Origin: Rhodanobacter sp. A1T4
Lineage (GTDB): Bacteria; Pseudomonadota; Gammaproteobacteria; Xanthomonadales; Rhodanobacteraceae
Length of the DNA: 64,000 bases
Assembly (NCBI RefSeq): GCF_014207185.1
Contig: NZ_JACHCP010000007.1
Span: 1 to 64,000 of the forward strand
Reading direction: 5' to 3'
The notes under the pieces were generated by a model. The model saw only the letters and a list, made by a program, of their open reading frames with translations. It had not been told where the DNA came from and did no database searches. Shown in pieces: positions 35,735-43,240 of the stretch (its first letter is position 1; each line of letters opens with the position of its first letter). The position numbers and the translations under genes are program-made.

Positions 35735-36688
35735 ATGACCTCAACACCCGCACTCGTCGTCGAGAATCTGCGAAAAACCTACGGCAACGGCGTCGAAGCC
35801 CTCAAGGGCATCAGCCTGACTGTGCAACCCGGCGACTTTTTTGCCTTGCTCGGCCCTAACGGCGCCGGCAAATCCACACTGATCGGCATCCTTTCTTCGC
35901 TGGTCAATTCCAGCGGTGGCGACGCCAAGATTTTTGGCATTTCCGTCAATCAGCAGCGCAACGAAGCGATGCGGCTGATCGGCCTGGTTCCGCAGGAAAT
36001 CAACTTCAACCAGTTCGAGAAGCTGTTCGACATCTGCGTCAACGAGGCCGGTTTCTACGGTGTGCCGCGCAAGATCGCCGCGGAACGCGCCGAGAAATAC
36101 CTGAAGGAGCTGCGTCTGTGGGACAAGGCACAGCATCAGGCGAGAATGTTGTCTGGCGGCATGAAGCGGCGTCTGATGATCGCCCGCGCCATGATGAACG
36201 AGCCGAAGCTGCTGATCCTCGACGAACCGACAGCGGGTGTCGACATCGAAATCCGCCGCTCGATGTGGCAGTTCGTCAGTGGCATCAATGCCGCTGGCAC
36301 CACGGTGATCCTCACTACGCATTATCTGGAGGAAGCCGAGCAACTGTGCCGCAATATCGCGATCATCGATGGCGGCCGCATTGTCGAGAACACCAGCATG
36401 CGTAGTCTGCTGGCGACGCTGGACGTGGAGACCTTCGTGTTCGATATCAGCGGCATCCTCGGCGAGCTGCCAACCCTGCCGGGCATCGTCCTGCGTCGCC
36501 TCGATGACCACACGCTGGAAGCCGACATGCCGCGCGCGCAGGATCTCAACGCTCTGTTCGCTGCGTTGTCCGCCAACAGCATCACGGTCACCTCGATGCG
36601 CAACAAGACCAACCGGCTGGAGGAACTGTTCGTACGACTTGTCGAAAACGGACGCCACGACGACGCCACCGGGGAGAAAGCGGCATGA
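35735..36688 (+). CDS. yadG: ABC transporter ATPase, YadG family
   Basis: The 317-aa ATPase has Walker A GPNGAGKST (about 38), signature LSGGMKRRL (about 140) and Walker B LLILDEPTAGVD (about 160). A roughly 90-residue C-terminal extension is typical of ABC-2 drug/polysaccharide ATPases such as YadG. The ATG at 35735 begins just before the first strand; the longer frame to 35543 runs into the divergent reductase gene. It overlaps the permease gene by ATGA. Confidence 0.87.
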   Translation: MTSTPALVVENLRKTYGNGVEALKGISLTVQPGDFFALLGPNGAGKSTLIGILSSLVNSSGGDAKIFGISVNQQRNEAMRLIGLVPQEINFNQFEKLFDICVNEAGFYGVPRKIAAERAEKYLKELRLWDKAQHQARMLSGGMKRRLMIARAMMNEPKLLILDEPTAGVDIEIRRSMWQFVSGINAAGTTVILTTHYLEEAEQLCRNIAIIDGGRIVENTSMRSLLATLDVETFVFDISGILGELPTLPGIVLRRLDDHTLEADMPRAQDLNALFAALSANSITVTSMRNKTNRLEELFVRLVENGRHDDATGEKAA

Positions 36689-37461
36689 GCACCTCGACCA
36701 ACCTCGTCGCGCTGCAGACACTGGTGCGCCGCGAAATCGTGCGCATCATGCGCATCTGGACGCAGACGCTGATTCCGCCGGCGATCACCATGACGCTGTA
36801 TTTCGTGGTGTTCGGCAAGCTGATCGGCAGCCGCATCGGCACCATCGAAGGCGGCTTCAGCTACATCCAGTACATCGTGCCTGGCCTGGTGATGATGAGC
36901 ATCATCACCAACAGCTACGGCAATATTTCCAGCTCGTTCTTCGGCGCCAAGTTCAGCCGCTCGGTGGAGGAGATGCTGGTGTCACCGATGCCGAACTGGG
37001 TGATCCTGCTCGGTTACGTCACCGGCGCGGTAGCCCGTGGACTGGTGGTCGGTGTGCTGGTGCTGTTGATCGCGCTGTTTTTCACGTCGCTGAATGTCGT
37101 GCATCCGATCATTACCTTCCTTTCCGTATTGCTCGGCGCCACCATTTTTTCACTGGCCGGTTTCGTCAATGCGGTGTTCGCCAAGAAGTTCGACGACATC
37201 GCGCTGGTACCGACCTTCGTGCTGACGCCGCTGACGTATCTCGGCGGCGTGTTCTATTCGATCAACATGCTGGGCGAACCGTGGCAGGCCATCTCGCGGG
37301 TCAACCCGATCCTCTACATGGTCAACGCCTTCCGCTTCGGCGTGCTGGGCATCACCGACGTGAATATCTGGGTGGCCTTCGGCGTGATGCTGGTGTTTGT
37401 CGCGGGCCTGTCGATCATCGCGCTGACCCTGCTGAAGCGCGGAATCGGGCTGCGGTCGTAA
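36685..37461 (+). CDS. yadH: ABC-2 permease, YadH family
   Basis: The 258-aa permease has six predicted membrane helices and the ABC-2 loop sequence near PLTYLGGVFYSINMLGEPWQ, cited to 20 residues, before helix 5. It matches YadH in length and layout and works with YadG. The substrate of YadGH is unknown. Confidence 0.87.
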   Translation: MSTSTNLVALQTLVRREIVRIMRIWTQTLIPPAITMTLYFVVFGKLIGSRIGTIEGGFSYIQYIVPGLVMMSIITNSYGNISSSFFGAKFSRSVEEMLVSPMPNWVILLGYVTGAVARGLVVGVLVLLIALFFTSLNVVHPIITFLSVLLGATIFSLAGFVNAVFAKKFDDIALVPTFVLTPLTYLGGVFYSINMLGEPWQAISRVNPILYMVNAFRFGVLGITDVNIWVAFGVMLVFVAGLSIIALTLLKRGIGLRS

Positions 37462-37488
37462 ATCGGTACAAGGAAAAAGGACGTCGAT

Positions 37489-37875
37489 GTGATCGTCATG
37501 GAGCACTATCGTAAATTCGCGAGTCTTGGCGTCGCATGCCTGCTGGCAACGTCACAGGCAGCGATGGCTGCCCAATGGCAGATCTGCCAGATGCGCGTTG
37601 AAATCACCGGCGTGACGAAACCGGTGCCGCAGTTGCAGGCGAAAGTTCGACAGGTAACGCCAAAACAGGCAGATGCCGAATGCCCTCAGGTCGGCGACAC
37701 GATCACCTTCGATCCGGAAACACCCGACTACCAGAATAATGTGCCGAGGAAGCGCTGGCCGAAGATCGGACAAACCGTTCGGATGCGTTATCAGTATCTG
37801 GATGGCTTTTGTCATCATGAAGAAGGTCAGGATGCTCCTTGTCGCATAAAACATTACCCACTGGACGCTTCATAA
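37489..37875 (+). CDS. Hypothetical secreted protein, 128 aa
   Basis: A signal peptide (cleaved near AAMAA-Q, about residue 28) precedes a roughly 100-aa domain with four cysteines (about residues 33, 65, 107 and 117). This suggests disulfide bonds in the periplasm. I do not recognise the family. The GTG at 37489 has AAGG 8 nt upstream; an ATG at 37498 is also possible. It follows yadH by 27 bp and may belong to that operon. Confidence 0.65.
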   Translation: MIVMEHYRKFASLGVACLLATSQAAMAAQWQICQMRVEITGVTKPVPQLQAKVRQVTPKQADAECPQVGDTITFDPETPDYQNNVPRKRWPKIGQTVRMRYQYLDGFCHHEEGQDAPCRIKHYPLDAS

Positions 37876-37882
37876 CCTGATG

Positions 37883-37918
37883 TGTTCGTCATTCCGGCTT
37901 TCGTTGGAATGACGAACA
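37883..37918. repeat. REP-like hairpin, 13-bp arms
   Basis: TGTTCGTCATTCC and GGAATGACGAACA are perfectly complementary around a 10-nt loop. The GTCATTCC...GGAATGAC core resembles dispersed hairpin repeats of many proteobacteria. It lies 7 bp after a stop and just upstream of rluF, so it may also end the upstream transcript. Confidence 0.55.
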
Positions 37919-37950
37919 TAAAAGCCAAAGTCACCCACATTTCCGGTCTC

Positions 37951-38670
37951 ATGCGCGTCAACAAATACATCAGCGAAGCTGGCATCTGCTCTCGCCGCGA
38001 GGCAGACGAGCTGCTGCTTGCCGGTCGCGTCACCATCAACGGTGAAGTCGTCACGACCGGCGCCAAGGCGCTGGACGGCGACGAGGTGCGCGTGGACGAC
38101 GAGATCGTCAAGGCACGCATTCTCGCGGCCACGCCGGGCGGCAAGAAGGCCGTCTATATCGCACTGAACAAACCGGTCGGCATCACCTGTACCACCGACC
38201 AAAGCGTGGACGGCAATATCGTCGATTTCGTCGATCATCCGCAGCGGATTTTCCCGGTGGGGCGGCTGGACAAGGATTCCGAAGGTCTGATCCTGTTGAC
38301 CAGCAACGGCGACATCGTCAATGAAATCCTGCGTGCCGAAAACCACCACGAGAAGGAATACCTGGTGGCGGTGAACAAGGCCATCACCGATGAATTCCTC
38401 AGCGGCATGGCCAAGGGCGTGCGCATCCACGGCCAGCTGACCAAGCCCTGCCGTACGCGCCGCATCGCCAAGTACGGCTTCTCGATCGTACTGACCCAGG
38501 GGCTGAATCGACAGATCCGCCTGATGGCCGCCGCATTCGACTACCGCGTCACCCAACTGCGCCGTGTGCGCATCGACAACGTCAAGCTCGCCCACCTGAA
38601 AATCGGCCAGTGGCGCAATCTCACCGATGCCGAACTCAAGGGTCTGTTGCCCGAGCGCACACAATGGTGA
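37951..38670 (+). CDS. rluF: 23S rRNA pseudouridine synthase RluF-like
   Basis: The 239-aa enzyme has an S4 RNA-binding domain (MRVNKYISEAGICSRREAD, about 1-60) and a RsuA-family catalytic domain with VGRLDKDSEGLILLT, where the Asp of GRLD is catalytic. The LNRQIRLM motif near the end matches the RluF/RluE group. RluF makes pseudouridine 2604 in 23S rRNA. I chose the ATG at 37951 at the start of the S4 domain. An in-frame ATG at 37909 would lie inside the hairpin repeat. Confidence 0.88.
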   Translation: MRVNKYISEAGICSRREADELLLAGRVTINGEVVTTGAKALDGDEVRVDDEIVKARILAATPGGKKAVYIALNKPVGITCTTDQSVDGNIVDFVDHPQRIFPVGRLDKDSEGLILLTSNGDIVNEILRAENHHEKEYLVAVNKAITDEFLSGMAKGVRIHGQLTKPCRTRRIAKYGFSIVLTQGLNRQIRLMAAAFDYRVTQLRRVRIDNVKLAHLKIGQWRNLTDAELKGLLPERTQW

Positions 38671-38748
38671 GTCGTCGTTCACGCTGACCAAGCACCCGCA
38701 TCTAGTTCCGACTTGAACGATTCACCTCATGCTTGACTTCCTTTTTTC

Positions 38749-38766
38749 TAGTTATATATTTAACTA
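38749..38766. promoter_or_regulatory. Candidate ArsR-type operator
   Basis: TAGTTA-TATATT-TAACTA is a perfect AT-rich palindrome 24 bp before the arsR-like start. It partly overlaps a second one (TTAAC...GTTAA, 38760-38783). ArsR-family proteins usually bind such sites to repress themselves (inference). Confidence 0.5.
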
Positions 38767-38790
38767 ATACGTTAATTGGTTAAAAGCCTA

Positions 38791-39111
38791 ATGACTGTCG
38801 ACCGTATCTTCGAAACGCTCGCTTCACGCCCACGGCGGGAAATCCTCGCGTATCTGTCGGCACAGGAACTGACCGCAGGCGACATTGCCAGCCGCTTTGC
38901 CATGAGCGCGCCGGCAATCTCCCGCCACCTGTCGCTATTGGACGCAGCGGGCCTGGTCACCAGCGAACGGCGCGGACAGTTCGTTTTCTATCGGCTGAAC
39001 AAGGAAAGCCTGGTCAATACCCTGACCGGCTTTGCATTTGAAATCTGCCCCACGGCCGGACCGCTCAAGCGTGAGTCCCGCAAATTGGCCGCTAAAAAGG
39101 CCAGCACCTAG
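38791..39111 (+). CDS. ArsR-family transcriptional regulator
   Basis: The 106-aa winged-helix protein has the recognition-helix segment AGDIASRFAMSAPAISRHLS (about 33-52) followed by the wing VTSERRGQFVFYRL. There is no CxC metal-binding motif and only one Cys, near the C-terminus, so it is a non-metal ArsR. The ATG at 38791 is preferred over an upstream ATG at 38776. The next gene lies 30 bp downstream and is probably its regulated partner. Confidence 0.88.
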   Translation: MTVDRIFETLASRPRREILAYLSAQELTAGDIASRFAMSAPAISRHLSLLDAAGLVTSERRGQFVFYRLNKESLVNTLTGFAFEICPTAGPLKRESRKLAAKKAST

Positions 39112-39141
39112 GTAATACGCCAGCCATTTCCGGAGAACGTC

Positions 39142-40578
39142 ATGTCGAAGCATGCGAAAGCGGTTAAGACCTTTCCGTCCGTGCGACTTCCCACCCGCAC
39201 AGGCTGCCTGCCTGTTGAAGTCTCTCTGATAGCGCAGCTTGGACATGGCTCGGGTGACAGTCTGTATGCCGGAGCGCTAGCGCGTCAGAAGGCGCACGAG
39301 ACCTTTGTCGATGCGCTGGAAGAACCATCGGCACGGCTCGGCAGCACCGACTTCGAACACGGCGATGCGACCGCCCTTCATTCTTTTGCGGTTGGTCCAG
39401 GCGGCCATCCATTTCATCGGCACGCGGGCCATCGCGTATTCACCGCTGTTTCCGGCAGCGGCGGCGTGCAGCTGCGTTTTTCTACTGCCTCGCCCGAGCA
39501 AATCGAACGTGATCCGCAAAGTTTCATTCACGCTCTTCGCTACATCAATATCCCGCCCGACTCTTTGTTTACTGTGCGCTTTGGTGGCGATACCTGGCAT
39601 CAATTCGCGCCACAATCGGAGAATCGTCTGCACCCAGCCTTCTTCGCGCTGTCATGCCACACCAATGAGTTGGGTGGTGATTTGCCCGATGCCATCAGAG
39701 ACGAAGTACTTGCCGGCGAAGCCAACGTCCCATCGCTGACCATGTTGCTGCCGCCAACGGTCGCCGAACTGGTCAACAACCTTTCGAGCCACTGCATCCA
39801 GATACCCACCACCGATTTGTCGCTGGATGCAGCGCCGGGGACATTGCAAGGCTTTCTTTGCAAATACGCGCGCGGATCATTGGGACTCATTCGTGGCAGA
39901 TCGGGTGCGTGGCTAAGATCAACCGGCTTTCTTACCAGAAGCGGTGGTGACCACGCCGTCATGGAACTGGCAGAACCTCCATCCGGTTCGTTGCTGTGTC
40001 AGCAATTAACGGATCAACCCTTCCATCATGAGGACACATTTTTTATCAGCTTGAATGGCAAGGATGTTGGTCATGCCTCCGCGGCGACGCTACTCAGCCG
40101 ACTGCTCAACGGCTTTCTGGAAAACCCGCCCCCAAACGTCTCCCGAATGATGGCGTTGCGCAATTGGCTGGTGAAACCGATTGGCCTTCGCACCTCGCCG
40201 CTTGGCTGTCCGGTGTCTTCGTTGCTATCACCCCGAACGTGCAACCTGTTTGATCAACGCTACCCGGTACTGGATCAATCCATCGACGGCAATGCACGCG
40301 CGCAGGTGATTCTGGGCGCCAACGACAAGCATCTGATTTTTCGATCCTGTGTCGGCGTGCAGATTGTCGATGCCGAGCGCATCGACATCACCATCGGTAC
40401 CCGCGTGCGCTGCAAGAATCGGTACGGGCACGTCTACATGGCGATGATCGACTACGTACATCGGCATTACGTCACACCGACCATGTTGCGCATGGCCGTG
40501 GAGCATGCGTTTCCGATATCGGACGCTCTCTGTTCGCAGCATTCGCAGATGCCTGTGCGGCAACGCCAGGGTACTTAA
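39142..40578 (+). CDS. Cupin-like and DUF2867-like fusion protein
   Basis: The 478-aa protein has no signal peptide. Residues about 75-160 look like a cupin barrel: GPGGHPFHRHAGHR supplies the His cluster and GGDTWHQFAP the later metal-site His. Residues about 370-460 match the DUF2867 pattern (NDKHLIFRSCVG, then NRYGHVYMAMIDYVHRHYV). The middle part (about 170-360) is unassigned. The gene directly follows an ArsR regulator. I do not assign a substrate; DUF2867 proteins are uncharacterised. Confidence 0.7.
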   Translation: MSKHAKAVKTFPSVRLPTRTGCLPVEVSLIAQLGHGSGDSLYAGALARQKAHETFVDALEEPSARLGSTDFEHGDATALHSFAVGPGGHPFHRHAGHRVFTAVSGSGGVQLRFSTASPEQIERDPQSFIHALRYINIPPDSLFTVRFGGDTWHQFAPQSENRLHPAFFALSCHTNELGGDLPDAIRDEVLAGEANVPSLTMLLPPTVAELVNNLSSHCIQIPTTDLSLDAAPGTLQGFLCKYARGSLGLIRGRSGAWLRSTGFLTRSGGDHAVMELAEPPSGSLLCQQLTDQPFHHEDTFFISLNGKDVGHASAATLLSRLLNGFLENPPPNVSRMMALRNWLVKPIGLRTSPLGCPVSSLLSPRTCNLFDQRYPVLDQSIDGNARAQVILGANDKHLIFRSCVGVQIVDAERIDITIGTRVRCKNRYGHVYMAMIDYVHRHYVTPTMLRMAVEHAFPISDALCSQHSQMPVRQRQGT

Positions 40579-40664
40579 TCGAGCGCTTTCTACTGGAATA
40601 TGTCGGGGAATGTCGGATCACGTGAGTCTAAGGCGTGACTGGCAACACCGAAGACAAGGCTCGA

Positions 40665-41696
40665 TCAAGCCGCCGGCAGACTTTGCAAGTCCCAGCGCGG
40701 ATACACCTGCACCGAATCATCCTGATGCTGCCCACTGGCCAGGCGGATCGCACCGGCCAGGGCGATCATGGCCCCGTTGTCGGTGCAGAAATCCAGCCGC
40801 GGAAAGTAGACCTTGAAGCCATCTTTCGCGCCGGCCGTGGCCAGTTCGCTGCGCAATCGTCGATTGGCGCCGACACCGCCGGCGATAACCAGCCGCTGCG
40901 CACCGCTGGCCTGCAGGGCACGACGGCACTTGATGATCAACGTGTCGACGATGGCCTCCTCGAACGCGCGGGCGATATCGGCGCGCGTCTGATCGCTCTT
41001 GTCGGACTGCTGCCAGGCCAGCAGCACCTGGGTTTTGAGCCCGGAAAAGCTGAAATCCAGCCCGGGCCGGTCGGTCATCGGGCGGGAAAAGCGGAAGGCG
41101 CCCGCGCGCCCATCCTCGGCCAGCTTCGCCAGCATCGGGCCACCGGGGTACGGCAAGCCCATCATCTTGGCGGTCTTGTCGAAGGCTTCGCCGGCGGCAT
41201 CGTCCAGCGTGTCGCCCAGAATCGTGTACTGGCCGATGGCTTTCACCTCGACCAGCATCGAGTGGCCACCGGATACCAGCAGAGCCACGAACGGCGGCTC
41301 AGGCGGATCGTCCTCCAGCAGCGGTGCCAGCAGGTGACCTTCCATGTGATGCACGCCGATCGCCGGAACCCCCAGCGCCCAGGCCAGCGCGCGGCCAGCC
41401 GAGGCGCCGACCAGCAGCGCGCCGACCAGCCCGGGGCCGGCCGTATAAGCCACACCGCCAAGGTCCTGGACGGTCAATCCGGCCTCGGCCAGCGCCTGGC
41501 GGATCAACGGTACCAACTTGCGCACATGGTCGCGACTGGCCAGTTCGGGCACCACCCCGCCGTAGTCAGCGTGCAACTTGATCTGGCTGTAGAGGGTGTG
41601 GGCCAGCAACCCGCGACCGGGCGCATCCGGCTCCCAGCGCAGCAGCGCCACGCCGGTCTCGTCACAGGAGGTCTCGATACCCAGTACGGGTTTCAT
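40665..41696 (-). CDS. tsaD: tRNA N6-threonylcarbamoyladenosine transferase
   Basis: TsaD transfers threonylcarbamoyl from TC-AMP to A37 of ANN-decoding tRNAs, with TsaB and TsaE. The 343-aa form starts [12 protein letters not shown], the ASKHA phosphate loop. HHMEGH (about 110) holds the iron-binding His pair, and [10 protein letters not shown] and DNGAMIA are conserved. I chose the ATG at 41696 because the family starts there. An in-frame ATG at 41756 adds 20 residues encoded by tandem repeats, and no start has a good ribosome site. Confidence 0.92.
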   Translation of the reverse strand: MKPVLGIETSCDETGVALLRWEPDAPGRGLLAHTLYSQIKLHADYGGVVPELASRDHVRKLVPLIRQALAEAGLTVQDLGGVAYTAGPGLVGALLVGASAGRALAWALGVPAIGVHHMEGHLLAPLLEDDPPEPPFVALLVSGGHSMLVEVKAIGQYTILGDTLDDAAGEAFDKTAKMMGLPYPGGPMLAKLAEDGRAGAFRFSRPMTDRPGLDFSFSGLKTQVLLAWQQSDKSDQTRADIARAFEEAIVDTLIIKCRRALQASGAQRLVIAGGVGANRRLRSELATAGAKDGFKVYFPRLDFCTDNGAMIALAGAIRLASGQHQDDSVQVYPRWDLQSLPAA

Positions 41697-41800
41697 CAGA
41701 TCGGGTTTCATAAGGTCGGGGCTAACCAGATCGGGCTTGTTCAAGTCGGGTTTCATCGGAATGAGCCCGTCAAATCGGGCTTGATCAGATCGGGCTTCAT
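41682..41800 (-). repeat. 15-bp tandem repeat over the tsaD start and leader
   Basis: Units such as CAGATCGGGTTTCAT (plus strand) start at 41682, 41697, 41712, 41727, 41742, 41771 and 41786. A 14-bp interruption at 41757-41770 shifts the reading frame. On the minus strand each unit encodes a variant of MKPDL. The first ATG (41800) gives a 15-codon ORF whose stop overlaps the ATG at 41756. Confidence 0.85.
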
Positions 41801-41807
41801 CGGGGCT

Positions 41808-41837
41808 TTGAAAATTCAGTGGTATGCACGGTATACT
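41808..41837 (+). promoter_or_regulatory. rpsU promoter, overlapping a divergent tsaD promoter
   Basis: Plus strand: TTGAAA (41808-41813), 18-bp spacer, TATACT (41832-41837). Minus strand: TTGAAT (41857-41852), 16-bp spacer, TATACC (41835-41830). Both -10 boxes share the palindrome GTATAC, so the two polymerases must compete. Confidence 0.65.
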
Positions 41838-41897
41838 TCGCGGCTCGCCCTATTCAACAGGCCCGTATCCGCGGGCAGATTACCACTCGGAGTTTCC

Positions 41898-42113
41898 ATG
41901 CCCAACGTAAAAGTTCGCGAGAACGAGCCGTTCGAGATCGCACTGCGTCGTTTCAAGCGTACCTGCGAAAAGGCCGGCGTGCTCGCTGAAACGCGCAAGC
42001 GCGAGTTCTATGAGAAGCCGACCCAGGAGCGCAAGCGCAAGCGCGCGGCGGCTGTCAAGCGCCACCTGCGCCGCTTGTCGCGTGACGTGTCGCGCAAGAC
42101 CCGCCTGTACTGA
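41898..42113 (+). CDS. rpsU: 30S ribosomal protein S21
   Basis: The 71-aa basic protein matches bS21 along its whole length ([20 protein letters not shown], then a Lys/Arg-rich tail). It sits by the mRNA exit and helps initiation. CGGAG precedes the ATG. It heads the macromolecular-synthesis locus rpsU-yqeY-dnaG. Confidence 0.97.
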   Translation: MPNVKVRENEPFEIALRRFKRTCEKAGVLAETRKREFYEKPTQERKRKRAAAVKRHLRRLSRDVSRKTRLY

Positions 42114-42239
42114 GTTTCCCGATCTGCCGTTCATCGGCAGGTCCGCCGGCGCTTCGCGCCAGGCACACAGGAAACACGGTTGGCGCCAGCTCTAACCAAG
42201 AGCCGCTCGCAGCCACCGCAAGCACATTGGATCGATCTA

Positions 42240-42279
42240 GCCGGTGTTGTCCTCCAGGGCAACGCCGGCTTTGTCGTTT
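42240..42279 (+). terminator. Possible attenuating terminator after rpsU
   Basis: GCCGGTGTTG and CAACGCCGGC pair over 10 bp (one G-T) around a 10-nt loop and are followed by TTTGTCGTTT. It lies between rpsU and yqeY and could keep S21 mRNA above that of the downstream genes. Confidence 0.5.
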
Positions 42280-42330
42280 CCGTAGAATGACTACCTCGAC
42301 GCCATTTCCTCTCTATTGGAGATACCCCGC

Positions 42331-42774
42331 ATGACGCTCAAACATCAGCTCACCGAAGACATGAAAAACGCCATGCGCGCCGGCGAGAAGCATCGACTGG
42401 GCGTGATCCGTCTGATGCTGGCGGCGATCAAGCAGCGCGAAGTGGACGAGCGGATCGAGCTGGATGACACCCAGGTACTCGCCGCACTGGAAAAGATGCT
42501 CAAGCAGCGGCGTGACTCGGTCAGCCAGTTCGAGGCGGCCAGTCGCGAGGATCTGGCGGTGATCGAACGCGACGAGATGGCGGTGATCGAAACCTACCTG
42601 CCGACCAAGTTGAACGATGCCGAGATCGATGCGCTAGTGACCGCGGCAATAGCCGAGACCGGCGCCAGCTCGGCCCGCGACATGGGCAAGGTGGTCGCGG
42701 CGGTCAAGGAAAAGGCCGCTGGCCGCGCCGACATGGCCGTGGTGTCGGGCAAGATCAAGGCGCGTCTGGGCTGA
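42331..42774 (+). CDS. yqeY: GatB/YqeY-domain protein
   Basis: The 147-aa protein is a full-length YqeY: LKHQLTEDMKNAMRAGEKHR at the start and a C-terminal helical domain like the tail of GatB, with DMGKVVAAVKEKAAGRADM. The domain binds tRNA in GatB, but YqeY itself has no proven function. The ATG at 42331 has GGAG upstream. It occurs between rpsU and dnaG in many gammaproteobacteria. Confidence 0.92.
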   Translation: MTLKHQLTEDMKNAMRAGEKHRLGVIRLMLAAIKQREVDERIELDDTQVLAALEKMLKQRRDSVSQFEAASREDLAVIERDEMAVIETYLPTKLNDAEIDALVTAAIAETGASSARDMGKVVAAVKEKAAGRADMAVVSGKIKARLG

Positions 42775-42951
42775 GCCTCGTCGCGCGCCGGACGCGGATT
42801 GCGGGACGAACGCAGCGCAATATTCTGCGAACGTGACATATTCATGGTCGGCCCGCCAATTCATGCATTCTCTTCACGGTCATGCCCTAAGAATGCCGCA
42901 CCAATTGCGTGCGGCCATTCCGGCCATTACCTACATCAAAGAGGGCATCCC

Positions 42952-43128
42952 ATGCATCCCTTACACTGGGCCATCATTTTCGCCATCATCTCGCTCGTCG
43001 CCGGCTGGCTCGGCTTCGGCGGCATTTCCGGCGCAGCGGCGACCATCGCCAAGGTGCTGTTTGCCATCTTCATCATCATTTTCCTGATCATCGTGCTGGG
43101 CCTGGTGGGTATCGTCCACCTGTTCTGA
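42952..43128 (+). CDS. DUF1328 small membrane protein (YtjA-like)
   Basis: The 58-aa protein has two membrane helices: [20 protein letters not shown] and a second of mostly Ile and Leu. The sequence fits the DUF1328 family in length and in the [14 protein letters not shown] linker. AGAGGGC precedes the ATG at 42952. The family has no known role. Its insertion between yqeY and dnaG, followed by a strong terminator, is unusual. Confidence 0.88.
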   Translation: MHPLHWAIIFAIISLVAGWLGFGGISGAAATIAKVLFAIFIIIFLIIVLGLVGIVHLF

Positions 43129-43151
43129 CCGGCTTGATCAGCGACACCTCG

Positions 43152-43180
43152 AACGGCGCCTTCGGGCGCCGTTTGTTTTG
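43152..43180 (+). terminator. Rho-independent terminator
   Basis: AACGGCGCC-TTCG-GGCGCCGTT is a perfect 9-bp stem with a stable TTCG tetraloop, followed by TGTTTTG. It ends transcription 24 bp after the DUF1328 gene and 60 bp before dnaG. Confidence 0.85.
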
Positions 43181-43240
43181 GGCCGCGCGCCGCTTCGCCC
43201 GGCCAAATTCCATACCTGCAACCGCTAGACTAGTGATCTG

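Noticed and set aside
40635..41897. Plus-strand frame running through tsaD into rpsU
   Set aside because: Only the last 71 codons (rpsU) are real; the rest is antisense to tsaD.
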